A stretch of DNA of 64,000 bases, taken from contig NZ_JAOQJQ010000004.1 in the NCBI RefSeq assembly GCF_025566885.1, positions 186,001 through 250,000 of the forward strand, in the 5' to 3' direction. Position 1 is the stretch's first letter. Each line of letters starts with the position of its first letter. The stretch is from Brotonthovivens ammoniilytica (GTDB lineage: Bacteria; Bacillota; Clostridia; Lachnospirales; Lachnospiraceae). Made by a program: the position numbers and the translations under genes. Below the pieces are notes generated by a model. That model was given only the letters and a program-made list of their open reading frames with translations. It did no database searches and had not been told where the DNA came from. Shown here one piece after another: positions 19,347 through 28,601 of the stretch.

Positions 19347-19398
19347 CCCCCCTGTCATACAGATCAAAACAAGTATGACAGGGGGGCTTTCGTTTTCC
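19347..19398 (+). terminator. Terminator after penicillin-binding protein gene
   Basis: A perfect 14-bp stem (CCCCCCTGTCATAC / GTATGACAGGGGGG) is followed by CTTTCGTTTT on the plus strand. Confidence 0.88.
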
Positions 19399-19443
19399 TC
19401 TATTATCTTTATTTTACATCAACACCTAATGTGCAGCTCTTTT

Positions 19444-20301
19444 CTACTCCTCCTTATATTCTTCAATCAGATCGTAAAACTCTTCCAGGGTCAGATTCTC
19501 CTCTGTTAAAAACTCCGCTGCTTCTTCTCCCACATATCTAAAATGCCAGGGCTCATAGAGAATTTTTGTAACCGCCTCCTTATCCTCTGGATAGCGGACG
19601 ATAAATCCGTATTTCCAGCATTCTCCCCTCATCCAACGGTTTTCCTCCTGTTCCGCCTGGGTGGCGTCCAGATTTGTATAGCCGGCGGCGGTAATATCAA
19701 GCGCTAATCCCGTTTCATGCTCACTGTATCCTGCCGGCATCACCTGTTCATAAGTCTTTTCAAGTGCCTCATCCATCGTACATCCCTGGGACATATAACG
19801 GCTGATATCATTTTGAATCAGTTTTGTCTGATAGTCTGAATCCCGGTAAGCAGAAACCAGACTGTATGAATATCCCGCCTGAAAACCATCTGCAAGCATC
19901 CGTGTAAGTGCATTGTAAATCCGGACATCTACACGTCCTTTCCCATTATTCAGCTCCTGTAATGTCACGCTGTAATCAGCAGGAAGCGCCTGTTCCTTAT
20001 TAACAAGAACCAGATACTCCTGATTTCTCTCATAGATTTCCAGGGCCTTTTTTCTTAAGCGGTTCATCTGTTCTTCATCTTTTGCAACGCTTTGCTTTTT
20101 CTGCTCTGCATTACTCAATACTGTCACCTGCTCCTTTTGCACAGTCTCTTTTGGAGTATGGAAAAAATGATACATACATTTCCCGGCCGCGCACACCAGT
20201 GCCAGATCAAGCCCCAGCAGTATCAGCGGCAGAACGGGCTTTTTTTTCCTTCTCCTTTTATAATTATGATGCTTTTTCCTATATCTTTCGTCCATTTTCA
20301 C
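19444..20301 (-). CDS. M15-family D-Ala-D-Ala carboxypeptidase (VanY/DdcY-like)
   Basis: A 285-residue membrane-anchored zinc peptidase that trims the terminal D-Ala from peptidoglycan stems. After a basic tail and a signal-anchor (about residues 24-44) comes the M15B domain, with the zinc motif SEHETGLALDI (SxHxxGxxxD) and EPWHFRYVG (catalytic Glu plus third ligand His). A GTG at 20301 or an ATG two codons later could be the start; AGAGAGG is nearer to the GTG. It ends the minus-strand unit that begins with the two-component system, so the kinase may govern it. Confidence 0.88.
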   Translation of the reverse strand: MKMDERYRKKHHNYKRRRKKKPVLPLILLGLDLALVCAAGKCMYHFFHTPKETVQKEQVTVLSNAEQKKQSVAKDEEQMNRLRKKALEIYERNQEYLVLVNKEQALPADYSVTLQELNNGKGRVDVRIYNALTRMLADGFQAGYSYSLVSAYRDSDYQTKLIQNDISRYMSQGCTMDEALEKTYEQVMPAGYSEHETGLALDITAAGYTNLDATQAEQEENRWMRGECWKYGFIVRYPEDKEAVTKILYEPWHFRYVGEEAAEFLTEENLTLEEFYDLIEEYKEE

Positions 20302-20388
20302 ATTTACCTCTCTTTTGTCTTTCTGACAGGTTCCATCATATACTTAATAAGCATCATAATTGTTTCCTGTTCCCTTCAAAAAAGCAAA

Positions 20389-21120
20389 TTAATTCAAGGA
20401 AAAATATGTCCCATAAGCAACAATCCTGATCTCCGCAAAATAACCGTCCGTATCCAAAAGCTGCACGGAAAAACTGTCCGTATCCTCCGGATATCTTTCA
20501 ATGACCTGGCAGTCATAATACTGCCCTATATACTCTTCAAATTTTCCCATGCCAAGATAAGGATCATTATAAATCCCTGTCACAACACTGCTTTCATTTT
20601 TCAGATACCGGTCGCTTGGCATATTTTCTTCATAGTCCGGCATTCCGGCAATTTTAATGATGCAGCCGCTTTCATCGTCCATATAGACTTCCATGCTTCT
20701 TCCTGAATCGTCCTTTAATGTAAACTTCCAGACAATCATAGAGCCCGAATGCTCTCCTTCCAGCATATACAAAAGTATAGCATGTTCCTGTATCTCAAGC
20801 TCACCTCCGCCTGGAACCAGATCAAAAATCTGAGATATTTCTTCCAGATCTGAATTGACTTTATTTTTGGCAGTCTCATAGGTCATAGTCTGGGCCGAAT
20901 CCAGCTGAACAAAGGATCCATAGTTATTAATACCCATCAATTTATCGCTAATGCTAAGCTCAGACTCCATATTAAGCCTTACGGTATCAGAAGTCAGCTG
21001 CTCCTCTCTTTTTTCAATCTGGTAATCCTGTATCCCCGCCAGAAATGTGGGAAAACCGCCTCCAGCAAACACTCCGGCTCCCAGAATACCAAATACAATA
21101 ATTTTATGCTTTAATTTCAA
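20389..21120 (-). CDS. Membrane-anchored protein of the two-component operon, unknown function
   Basis: Not recognised. The 243-residue protein has one N-terminal hydrophobic segment (about residues 6-30) and an extracytoplasmic domain. A MEVYMDDESGCIIKI stretch resembles PepSY-type beta strands, though weakly. The start is a TTG that overlaps the kinase stop (TTGA), with GGAGGTG 7 bases upstream inside the kinase gene, so translation is coupled. It may modulate the sensor or act as an output of the pathway. Confidence 0.7.
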   Translation of the reverse strand: MKLKHKIIVFGILGAGVFAGGGFPTFLAGIQDYQIEKREEQLTSDTVRLNMESELSISDKLMGINNYGSFVQLDSAQTMTYETAKNKVNSDLEEISQIFDLVPGGGELEIQEHAILLYMLEGEHSGSMIVWKFTLKDDSGRSMEVYMDDESGCIIKIAGMPDYEENMPSDRYLKNESSVVTGIYNDPYLGMGKFEEYIGQYYDCQVIERYPEDTDSFSVQLLDTDGYFAEIRIVAYGTYFSLN

Positions 21121-22520
21121 TTCCCGGCACCACCTTTCAGCTCCACCTTAACTCTGGTTCCTTTATCCTCACGGTTCTCAAATACAAGACTTCCCCCATG
21201 AAGAGATACGATCTCCCTGCACAAGGCAAGCCCCAGTCCTGCTCCCCCCTGGGCCCTTGACCTGGATTTATCTACCCGGTAAAATGCCTCTGTAATCTTT
21301 GCTAACTCCCCCTCCGGTATGCCGGTGCCTTCATCTTCCACAATGATGCAGCATCCTTCTTCTGACATTTCTACACGAATAAGCAGATGCCCTCCCTGCT
21401 CCATGGCCTTTTTTGCATTATCTATAAGATTTACTAAAAGGGAAACAATCAAATCCGGCTCCATCATGCACTCTCCCGGCTCACAAATGGTCTCCACGCA
21501 AATTCCCGCCTCTGTCAGCCCCGGTTTCATCAGATCTGCAGACTCTTTCACCAGCCTTGCCGGGCTGCTCATTACAAACTCCAGATCCTGTTTCTTTAAA
21601 ACCAAAAGCTCCAAAAGCTTTAGTGACAGTGTCTCTAGTCTTCTGCCCTGGGAGAATATATAATTGGCTGCCTCACGCCTCTGCTCCCCGCTAAGTTCCT
21701 GGCTTCGCAGCAAATCCGCGTATCCAATAATGGATGTCATAGGGGTCTTGAGCTCATGTGCAAAGCTCCCCATAAACTCTTCCTGGCGCTCCATGGCCGT
21801 CTCTAGCTGCTGGATATGATCTTCCAGCCTCGCCGCCATCTGATTAAAGTCTTCCGCCAGCAGGCCGATTTCATCCGTACTATAAATACTGGCTCTTCTG
21901 GAAAGGTTTCCTTTGCTGATTTCTCTGGCAGTTTTTGAGAGTTCCTGTAAGGGTTTCGTAAGCAGTACAGTCAAAATCCAGAAAATCAGCACAGCCCCTG
22001 CAAGAACTGCCAGAAATACATTTCTGTAAATAATCATCTGCTGGGCCCTGGCATCATAAATACCGGTAATATTATACAGTCCGTCCAGATACATCTTTTT
22101 CTCTCCGGCCTCAAGCTGACCGGAAATCTGCAAATAATAAAGACCGCTTTCTGAAAACACCTGAAGCAGAAAATGGTCCTCTTCCATTTCCTTTGTCCAA
22201 TTCTTTAGATGAGACGTTTCCTTGCTGCTTTCATAGATCGCCCGTTCCTCATCTGACAGGCGCAGACCAATCCAGCTGCCTCCCCCTTTATCCTCCAGCT
22301 GTTTTAACGTATTTACAATATCCATATAATACGACTGGGAACTGACAGAGTTGACAACCCGCAGCATATTTAACACCATCTGATAAGAATTTACCGCCGC
22401 CTGCTTTTCTCTGCTTAAGTTTCCTCTGAAGGATGCGGAAATCAGAATACTTCCCCCAATTCCAAAGGATATAGAAAAAAACAAAATGACGCCCATCAGT
22501 AATTTATTTCTAAACTTCAT
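21117..22520 (-). CDS. Sensor histidine kinase
   Basis: A 467-residue membrane sensor kinase. TM1 is near the N-terminus, an extracytoplasmic sensor of about 140 residues follows, then TM2 (about 170-190), HAMP, HisKA with the phosphorylated His in GSFAHELKTPMTS, and HATPase_c with N (NLIDNAKKAM), G1 (VEDEGTGIP) and G2 (GGAGLGLAL) boxes. A longer open frame overlaps the regulator, but the ATG at 22520 has GAGG upstream and is one base after the regulator stop. Signal unknown. Cell-wall neighbours suggest envelope stress. Confidence 0.92.
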   Translation of the reverse strand: MKFRNKLLMGVILFFSISFGIGGSILISASFRGNLSREKQAAVNSYQMVLNMLRVVNSVSSQSYYMDIVNTLKQLEDKGGGSWIGLRLSDEERAIYESSKETSHLKNWTKEMEEDHFLLQVFSESGLYYLQISGQLEAGEKKMYLDGLYNITGIYDARAQQMIIYRNVFLAVLAGAVLIFWILTVLLTKPLQELSKTAREISKGNLSRRASIYSTDEIGLLAEDFNQMAARLEDHIQQLETAMERQEEFMGSFAHELKTPMTSIIGYADLLRSQELSGEQRREAANYIFSQGRRLETLSLKLLELLVLKKQDLEFVMSSPARLVKESADLMKPGLTEAGICVETICEPGECMMEPDLIVSLLVNLIDNAKKAMEQGGHLLIRVEMSEEGCCIIVEDEGTGIPEGELAKITEAFYRVDKSRSRAQGGAGLGLALCREIVSLHGGSLVFENREDKGTRVKVELKGGAGN

Positions 22521-22521
22521 C

Positions 22522-23181
22522 TTATACCTCAAGCCTGTAGCCGACTTTATGAACGGCCTTAATCCGTTCTTCCCATCCGGTCTTTTTCCTAAGCCTCTGA
22601 ACATGCAGATCTACCGTCCGGCTGTTTCCGGAAAAATCTCCGCCCCAGACTCTTTCATAAATAGTTTCCCTGTATAACGCAACTCCCGGGTTCTGCATAA
22701 ACAGTACAAGGATATCAAACTCTTTTTTTGTCAGAGGAATCTCCTCCTCCTGCTTTTTTACCAGTCTGGACCGCAGATCTATCTGTATGTCCGCCAGCTC
22801 AATCACATTATCAATCTTATGATTTCTGCGCAGTACAGCTTCCACTCTCGCAAGAAGTTCTATAATTTCAAAAGGCTTTACCAGGTAGTCATCCGCGCCC
22901 ATTTTAAGTCCCCGCACACGGTCTGACACAGAATTTTTCGCTGTTATAAATATCACCGGAATCTGAAGGGGGGAAATATATTCCATAAGCTCAAACCCGT
23001 CTACTCCCGGAAGCATAACGTCCAGCAATATAAGATCAAATTTATGCTCTGACAGCTCCAGCAGATCTGCTGCCGCATTTCCATCATATACACACTGGCA
23101 GGAATATCCTGCTCTGTTTAAACTCAATTTCAGCAAATCCGAAATTGGTTTTTCGTCCTCTACAATCAGAATATGAATCAT
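22522..23181 (-). CDS. OmpR-family response regulator
   Basis: A 219-residue regulator. The receiver domain has the acidic pocket (IVEDEKP), phospho-acceptor Asp in LILLDVMLPG and Lys in FITAKNS. The C-terminal winged helix is of the OmpR/PhoB kind (LTKKEFDILVLFMQNPG, RTVDLHVQRLRKK). It is the first gene of a unit with the kinase, a membrane protein and probably the M15 carboxypeptidase. GGGAGG lies before the ATG. Confidence 0.93.
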   Translation of the reverse strand: MIHILIVEDEKPISDLLKLSLNRAGYSCQCVYDGNAAADLLELSEHKFDLILLDVMLPGVDGFELMEYISPLQIPVIFITAKNSVSDRVRGLKMGADDYLVKPFEIIELLARVEAVLRRNHKIDNVIELADIQIDLRSRLVKKQEEEIPLTKKEFDILVLFMQNPGVALYRETIYERVWGGDFSGNSRTVDLHVQRLRKKTGWEERIKAVHKVGYRLEV

Positions 23182-23234
23182 TTTCTGTCCTCCCGCCTGT
23201 AAAATTTACATCATTATTGTATCATACTTGTATC

Positions 23235-23287
23235 TAAAAAACGGGATCTTCCCGAAAAACTTATTTCCAGTTTTTCGAAAAGATCCC
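23235..23287 (-). terminator. Terminator of the P-type ATPase gene
   Basis: An 18-base stem with a 2-base internal mismatch (GGGATCTT..CGAAAAAC / GTTTTTCG..AAGATCCC) is followed by TTTTTT on the minus strand. It separates the ATPase from the response regulator gene. Confidence 0.85.
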
Positions 23288-23314
23288 AAAATCAGATTTT
23301 AGTCTTCACTTACA

Positions 23315-25933
23315 CTATTTTTTTATATACTCCCGGACTACTCTTATGAGCTGAATCACAAAGGTCGGAATAAATGCCAGTACATAAATCATAATCAGCT
23401 GAAAGCCGGTAATCGCAGATACCTCAAACAGCCCTTTCAGGCCCGGAACCAAAAGAACCAGGTGAATCAGAATCATTCCAAGTACAAATGCTAAAAGGCT
23501 CCACCAGTTGCGTTTCATTCCGATTTTGAAAATAGACTGATTGCTTCTGCAGTTAAATCCATGGAACAGCCGCGCCATAGTCAGTACCGCAAATGCCATG
23601 GAACTAGCCGTCACCGCATTTGTCCCAAGACCGATATAAAAAGCGGCAATGGTACAGGCTGCAATCAGTCCGCCCTGATATGCCAGTTTTATCAAAAAGT
23701 CTTTAGTCAAAATTCCTGTTTTCGGATCCCTTGGCTTCTGGGAAAGCACCTCACGTTCCGGCGGCTCCATTCCAATGGCCAGCGCCGGCAGTGAATCAGT
23801 TACCAGATTAATAAATAGCAGCTGTACCGGTGCAAATGGCACCGGAAGCCCCAGAAGGGAAGTATAAAGTACTGCAAAAATTCCGGCCGTATTTCCGGAA
23901 AGCAGGAACTGAATGGCATTCTTAATATTTCTATAAACATTCCGTCCATTGGACACCGCTTTTATAATCGTCGCAAAATTATCATCCGTCAAAATCATAG
24001 ACGCCGCATCTTTTGAGACTTCCGTTCCGGTAATTCCCATGGCAACGCCGATATCAGCTTTTTTCAGCGCCGGAGCATCGTTCACTCCGTCACCGGTCAT
24101 GGCCGCAATGCGGCCTTTCCGCTGCCATGCATCTACAATACGTATCTTATTCTCCGGGGAAACTCTGGCATATACTGAAATTTTCTCCAAAACCTCATCC
24201 AGCTGCTCATCTGTCATGGCGTCCAGCTGTGCCCCTGTTACAGCCATATCCCCATCCTCAAAAATTCCAATCTGTTTTGCAATAGCCGTGGCTGTTACCT
24301 TATGGTCTCCAGTTATCATAATCGGCTTGATTCCCGCCCGTTTGGCATCCGCAACAGCGTCTTTTGACTCTTCTCTCGGAGGATCAATCATAGATACCAG
24401 GCCCAGGAAGACATAATCTTTTTCCTCATCCAGCGTCAGTGCCATGCCCGCTTCAATTTCCCGGTAGGCAAATGCAAGCACTCTGAGACCATTTTCAGAA
24501 AACTTTTGATTCTGAGCCAGAACTGCCTCCCGATCTCTTTCCTCTGCTTTTCTAACTGTAAATCCGCCGTTTTTATCAGAAACTGCGATACCTGTCATAC
24601 GTTCCAGCAGAACATCCACTGCGCCCTTTGTAAATATAACGTCCCTGCCGTCCATCTGATACCGGGTACTCATCAGCTTTCGATCTGAATCAAAAGCGAT
24701 CTCTTCTAACCGCTGCATTTCGTTTCTGATATCCTGGTATGGAATGCCATATTTCTCAGCCATTTCCAGCATACAAAATTCTGTCGGATCACCGATGCCT
24801 TTTCCTTCTGAAATTGAGGAATCATTATTTAAAACCATGTTGTAAATAAGATAGCGATCCAGATCCTGCTTTAAATCAATATCTGCCGGCCCGGTACATA
24901 TGTCATTCCTGTATAATTCCTGAACTGTCATTTTATTCTGGGTCAGGGTTCCGGTTTTATCTGAACAGATAACAGAAACACAGCCAAGACTTTCCACTGC
25001 TTTTAATTCTTTAATAATAGCATGTTCTTTTGCCATTTTCTGTGTTCCCATTGCCTGCACAATGGTAACAATAGAACCAAGCGCCTCCGGAATAGCTGCT
25101 ACTGCCAGCGCTACTGCAAACAGAAGTGAATCCAGAATCGTCATATCACGATAAATACTCAGTAAAAATACTACTGCACAGATCACCATAATCAACGCTG
25201 CAAGCTTTTTGCTGAAATTATCAAGACTGATCTGAAGGGGAGTTTTTTTCTCCTTTGTAAGATTCATCAAATCTGCAATTTTACCAATCTCAGTGTCCAT
25301 ACCGGTGCCGGTGACAACAACAACCGCGCGGCCGGAAGCAACAAGGCTCCCAGAATACACCATATTCAGTCTGTCTGCAAGTACAGCTTCCTGTGCCAGC
25401 ACCTCATCCGTTTTGTCTACATTTAAAGATTCTCCGGTAAGCGAGCTTTCATTTACCTGCAGTGCATAATTTTCTATAATTCTGCCGTCGGCAACTACCA
25501 TATCCCCGGCTTCCAGCAGCAAAATATCTCCCGGAACAACATCTTTAGATGGAACCTGTACGGTCTCGTGATCCCGAAGCAATTTTGCATGGGGTGATGA
25601 GAGAGCCTTTAATGAATCCAGAGACTTTTGAGCATTTGCATATTGAACAGTTCCCAGAATTGCATTTAATACAATTACAACCACAATAACAACTGTACTT
25701 TCTACATTTCCGGATATCATAGAAATAACAGCTGCAACAATCAGTATAATTACAAGAAGATCATAGAACTGTTCTAAAAACACCTGAAACAGACTCTTCT
25801 TTTTTCCTTCGCGCAGAACATTTTCGCCTTTTTCCTGGCGGATCTGTTCTACCTGCAAAGCGTTGAGCCCTTCCGGTGTGGAGGAAAACTGTTCTAGCAC
25901 TTCCATTCCTTTCATCTGATAAATTTCTTTCAT
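23315..25933 (-). CDS. P2-type cation ATPase, probable Mn2+/Ca2+ exporter
   Basis: An 872-residue P-type ATPase. Visible parts: N-terminal cation-ATPase domain, TGES at about 166, M4 motif AIPEALGSI at about 281-289 (a variant of the Ca2+-pump PEGLP), phosphorylated Asp in DKTGTLT at about 325, hinge GDGVNDAP, and M6 NLVTDSLPAL, which supplies typical Ca2+/Mn2+ ligands. The open frame runs 47 codons further upstream through the terminator hairpin, so the ATG at 25933, preceded by AGGAGG, is the start. The riboswitch-like leader argues for manganese control. Bacterial homologues with this leader are Mn2+/Ca2+ exporters, as I recall. Confidence 0.9.
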   Translation of the reverse strand: MKEIYQMKGMEVLEQFSSTPEGLNALQVEQIRQEKGENVLREGKKKSLFQVFLEQFYDLLVIILIVAAVISMISGNVESTVVIVVVIVLNAILGTVQYANAQKSLDSLKALSSPHAKLLRDHETVQVPSKDVVPGDILLLEAGDMVVADGRIIENYALQVNESSLTGESLNVDKTDEVLAQEAVLADRLNMVYSGSLVASGRAVVVVTGTGMDTEIGKIADLMNLTKEKKTPLQISLDNFSKKLAALIMVICAVVFLLSIYRDMTILDSLLFAVALAVAAIPEALGSIVTIVQAMGTQKMAKEHAIIKELKAVESLGCVSVICSDKTGTLTQNKMTVQELYRNDICTGPADIDLKQDLDRYLIYNMVLNNDSSISEGKGIGDPTEFCMLEMAEKYGIPYQDIRNEMQRLEEIAFDSDRKLMSTRYQMDGRDVIFTKGAVDVLLERMTGIAVSDKNGGFTVRKAEERDREAVLAQNQKFSENGLRVLAFAYREIEAGMALTLDEEKDYVFLGLVSMIDPPREESKDAVADAKRAGIKPIMITGDHKVTATAIAKQIGIFEDGDMAVTGAQLDAMTDEQLDEVLEKISVYARVSPENKIRIVDAWQRKGRIAAMTGDGVNDAPALKKADIGVAMGITGTEVSKDAASMILTDDNFATIIKAVSNGRNVYRNIKNAIQFLLSGNTAGIFAVLYTSLLGLPVPFAPVQLLFINLVTDSLPALAIGMEPPEREVLSQKPRDPKTGILTKDFLIKLAYQGGLIAACTIAAFYIGLGTNAVTASSMAFAVLTMARLFHGFNCRSNQSIFKIGMKRNWWSLLAFVLGMILIHLVLLVPGLKGLFEVSAITGFQLIMIYVLAFIPTFVIQLIRVVREYIKK

Positions 25934-25964
25934 CTCTAACCTCCTGTGCAGATATGATTTTTCC

Positions 25965-26027
25965 AAAAGAAAAAGACTTTTCGTGTATATATTTTTAGAT
26001 ACAAAAAATACATACACGAAAAGTCTT
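25965..26027 (-). terminator. Riboswitch expression-platform terminator
   Basis: A long inverted repeat, AAGACTTTTCGTGTATG pairing with the ATACACGAAAAGTCTT arm, is followed by TTTTCTTTT on the minus strand, about 32 bases before the ATPase start codon. Confidence 0.8.
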
Positions 26028-26108
26028 GTCACCAATCTGGTATACATTGCCGGGATTAACCGTGATGACGACAATGTATTTAGACTACTCCCTTTCCATA
26101 TACTTATG
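25965..26108 (-). promoter_or_regulatory. Probable yybP-ykoY manganese riboswitch
   Basis: The leader contains the class hallmarks as I remember them: AAAGGGAGTAG near the 5' end, an ATCCCGGCAATG segment in the second arm, and GACAAGAC at the 3' end. An outer helix of about 10 bp (TATATGGAAA with TTTCGTGTATG, including G-U pairs) can form. Its 3' strand is also the left arm of the terminator at 25965-26027, so the two are mutually exclusive, as expected for an ON switch stabilised by Mn2+. Confidence 0.72.
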
Positions 26109-26170
26109 AAATATTGGCTTTTTCTTTGTATTCATAACTATAGCCGACTTGCATCAGATTTGCAAGAACT

Positions 26171-26210
26171 TTTTTATAAACAGTATCCGGCATCTGACCG
26201 GATACTGTTT
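26171..26210 (-). terminator. Rubredoxin gene terminator
   Basis: A perfect 13-bp stem (AAACAGTATCCGG / CCGGATACTGTTT) is followed by TATAAAAAA-type T-rich sequence on the minus strand just after the rubredoxin stop. Confidence 0.82.
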
Positions 26211-26222
26211 TACTGCTGCTTA

Positions 26223-26381
26223 TTATTTTTCTGAAAAAGAATCTTTTCCCACACCGCATAAAGGACATTCAAAATCCTCCGGCAGATCTTCAAATTTCGT
26301 TCCCGGTGCAATACCAAGATCCGGATCACCTTTTGCCTCATCATATTCCCATCCACAGATATCGCATACATACACTTTCAT
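26223..26381 (-). CDS. Rubredoxin
   Basis: A 52-residue one-iron electron carrier. Both knuckles are intact: VCDICGWEY and CPLCGVGKDSF (CxxC x2), with the family GDPDLGIAPGTKFEDLP between them. AAGGAGG lies 8 bases before the ATG. It diverges from the flavodiiron gene, which has its own C-terminal rubredoxin domain. The free rubredoxin may carry electrons to that enzyme or to peroxide-reducing rubrerythrins elsewhere. Confidence 0.95.
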   Translation of the reverse strand: MKVYVCDICGWEYDEAKGDPDLGIAPGTKFEDLPEDFECPLCGVGKDSFSEK

Positions 26382-26660
26382 TTTTATAATCCTCCTTCTT
26401 ATTTTCAGTATTTTAATTATATTAGCGTATTTCTTTGTTTGTTACAAGTATTCCTGTAATTGCTTTGAATTATACATATTATGGAATTTTATTTCTGTTG
26501 CAATTATCACTTCTTTATCCATTCTATTTTTTTACAATCCTAAGTGACTTCTCTGGAAATATATAGTATGATAATGATGCAATTAATTTTGTTTTTTATT
26601 TCACAATTGCGGATACTATAAGTAAATATCCAAAAAATTTTAATAGAAGGAGATGAACCT

Positions 26661-28511
26661 ATGTATTGTACAAAAAAAATTACAGATGATCTCACATGGG
26701 TCGGCGGCAACGACAGAAGACTTGCCATGTTTGAAGGAGTTTACTCCGTTCCGGACGGCGTATCTTATAACTCCTACCTGTTAACTGATGACAAAACTGT
26801 TTTATTCGACACAGTAGACCGGGCAGTCAGTACCGTTTTCTTTGAAAATCTTGCCCACACCTTAGATGGCCGGACACTCGACTATGTCATTATACAGCAT
26901 ATGGAACCGGATCATTCTGCCACCCTCTCAGAGCTGATCCTTCGGTATCCTGATGTAAAAATCATTGCCAATGCCAAAACTGCAGTTATGATGAAGCAGT
27001 TTTTCGAATTTGAAGTGGACAGCCGCACGCTGCTTGTAAAAGAAGGAGATACCTTTGAAACAGGGCATCATACACTGACCTTTGTTATGGCTCCCATGGT
27101 ACACTGGCCTGAAGTTATGGTTACTTATGATATGACTGATAAAATTCTTTTCTCTGCAGATGCTTTCGGAACCTTTGGAGCATTAAATGGAGCTATTTTT
27201 GCAGATGAAGTTGATTTTAACCGTGACTATATGGATGAAGCCCGCCGCTATTACTGTAATATTGTTGGTAAATACGGTACGCAGGTACAGGCACTTTTAA
27301 AGAAGGCTTCCTCACTGGAAATCAATATGATCTGCCCGCTGCACGGTTTCGTATGGCGCAGCCATATTGGTGATTACATTGACAAATATGTAAAATGGAG
27401 TACCTACACACCGGAAGAAACCGGCGTTATGATTGCATATGCTTCCGTATATGGAAATACAGAAAATACAGCTGAAATTATCGCTTCTAGACTGCGGGAT
27501 AAGGGAATTAAAACGGTAATGTACGATGTATCTGTAACTCCCGCTTCTAATATTATTGCTGCTGCTTTCCAGTGGAGCCATTTATTATTTGCCTCCACCA
27601 CTTACAATGCAGGCATTTTTGTCAGCATGGAAGAACTGCTTCGGGATCTGGCAGCCCACAATATTCAAAAACGTACTGTTGCTTTTGTGGAAAACGGCTC
27701 ATGGGCCGCTACCAGCGGAAAACTGATGCGCGAGATTATTGCATCCTGCAAGGACATGAATATTCTAGAAGAAACCGTTTCTTTGAAATCTTCCCTGAAA
27801 CCGTCACAGGATGATCAGGTAAACGCTCTTGTAGAAGCTCTCAGCAATACAATTCCCCAGTTTAAACCGGCACAGGCTGCATCTGCAGAAACAGAGGCTT
27901 CTGTAGATCCCAATGCTTTGTTTAAGCTTTCTTATGGATTATTTGTATTGTCTGCAAAAGACGGCGAAAAAGATAACGGATGTATCATCAACACAGTCAC
28001 ACAGCTGACAGATACCCCAAAACGGCTGACTATTGCAGTAAATAAACAGAACCTTACACATGATATGATCTTAAAAACAGGTATGTTTAATGTATCCGTA
28101 TTAACGGAAGATGTCCCCTTTAAAGTTTTCCAGCACTTTGGATTCCAGAGCGGACGTGAAGCAGATAAATTTGACGGCAGCATCAAGGCAGTAAGAAGCC
28201 GCAATGGTGTTGTTTATCTTCCGGATTACACAAATGCTTTTATATCCGGCAAGGTAATTGACGCCCTTGATTACGGCACGCACACATTATTTGTGGCAGA
28301 AATCACAGAGGCTTGTATTCTGTCCCAGGAACCGTCCGTAACTTACGCTTACTACTTTGAACACATTAAACCAAAACCACAGCCGGCAGAAGAGAATAAA
28401 AAAGGATTTGTATGCAAAATCTGCGGTTATGTGTACGAAGGTGAGACGCTCCCCGCAGATTTCATCTGCCCCCTCTGCAAACATGGAGCAGAAGACTTTG
28501 AACCATTGTAA
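26661..28511 (+). CDS. Multidomain flavodiiron protein (FprA-like) with flavin-reductase and rubredoxin domains
   Basis: A 616-residue oxygen- or NO-reducing enzyme. Order: metallo-beta-lactamase-like diiron domain (about 1-250, with HMEPDHS, the HxExDH ligands), flavodoxin domain (about 255-400, FMN site ASVYGNTENTAE), a flavin-reductase-like domain (about 425-575, FVLSAKDGEKDNG) and a rubredoxin domain (582-616, CKICGYVYEG and CPLCKHGAEDF). Such architecture can accept electrons and reduce O2 to water in one chain. AGAAGGAG precedes the ATG. It protects anaerobes from oxygen; preference for O2 over NO is not decided by sequence. Confidence 0.92.
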   Translation: MYCTKKITDDLTWVGGNDRRLAMFEGVYSVPDGVSYNSYLLTDDKTVLFDTVDRAVSTVFFENLAHTLDGRTLDYVIIQHMEPDHSATLSELILRYPDVKIIANAKTAVMMKQFFEFEVDSRTLLVKEGDTFETGHHTLTFVMAPMVHWPEVMVTYDMTDKILFSADAFGTFGALNGAIFADEVDFNRDYMDEARRYYCNIVGKYGTQVQALLKKASSLEINMICPLHGFVWRSHIGDYIDKYVKWSTYTPEETGVMIAYASVYGNTENTAEIIASRLRDKGIKTVMYDVSVTPASNIIAAAFQWSHLLFASTTYNAGIFVSMEELLRDLAAHNIQKRTVAFVENGSWAATSGKLMREIIASCKDMNILEETVSLKSSLKPSQDDQVNALVEALSNTIPQFKPAQAASAETEASVDPNALFKLSYGLFVLSAKDGEKDNGCIINTVTQLTDTPKRLTIAVNKQNLTHDMILKTGMFNVSVLTEDVPFKVFQHFGFQSGREADKFDGSIKAVRSRNGVVYLPDYTNAFISGKVIDALDYGTHTLFVAEITEACILSQEPSVTYAYYFEHIKPKPQPAEENKKGFVCKICGYVYEGETLPADFICPLCKHGAEDFEPL

Positions 28512-28536
28512 AAATAAATAAATTCAGAACTTAAAA

Positions 28537-28581
28537 AAGACTGCTGTGAACTCATAATCCAGGAATTCACAGCAGTCTTTC
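28537..28581 (+). terminator. Terminator between flavodiiron and HD genes (bidirectional)
   Basis: A perfect 14-bp stem (AAGACTGCTGTGAA / TTCACAGCAGTCTT), with T-rich flanks on both strands, lies between the convergent genes. Confidence 0.85.
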
Positions 28582-28601
28582 TTCCATACTATCTCCAGTT
28601 A

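Noticed and set aside
19444..23181. Vancomycin-resistance (van) cluster
   Set aside because: There is a two-component system and a VanY-like peptidase, but no vanH, D-Ala-D-Lac ligase or vanX; the ddl at 5414 is a normal housekeeping type.
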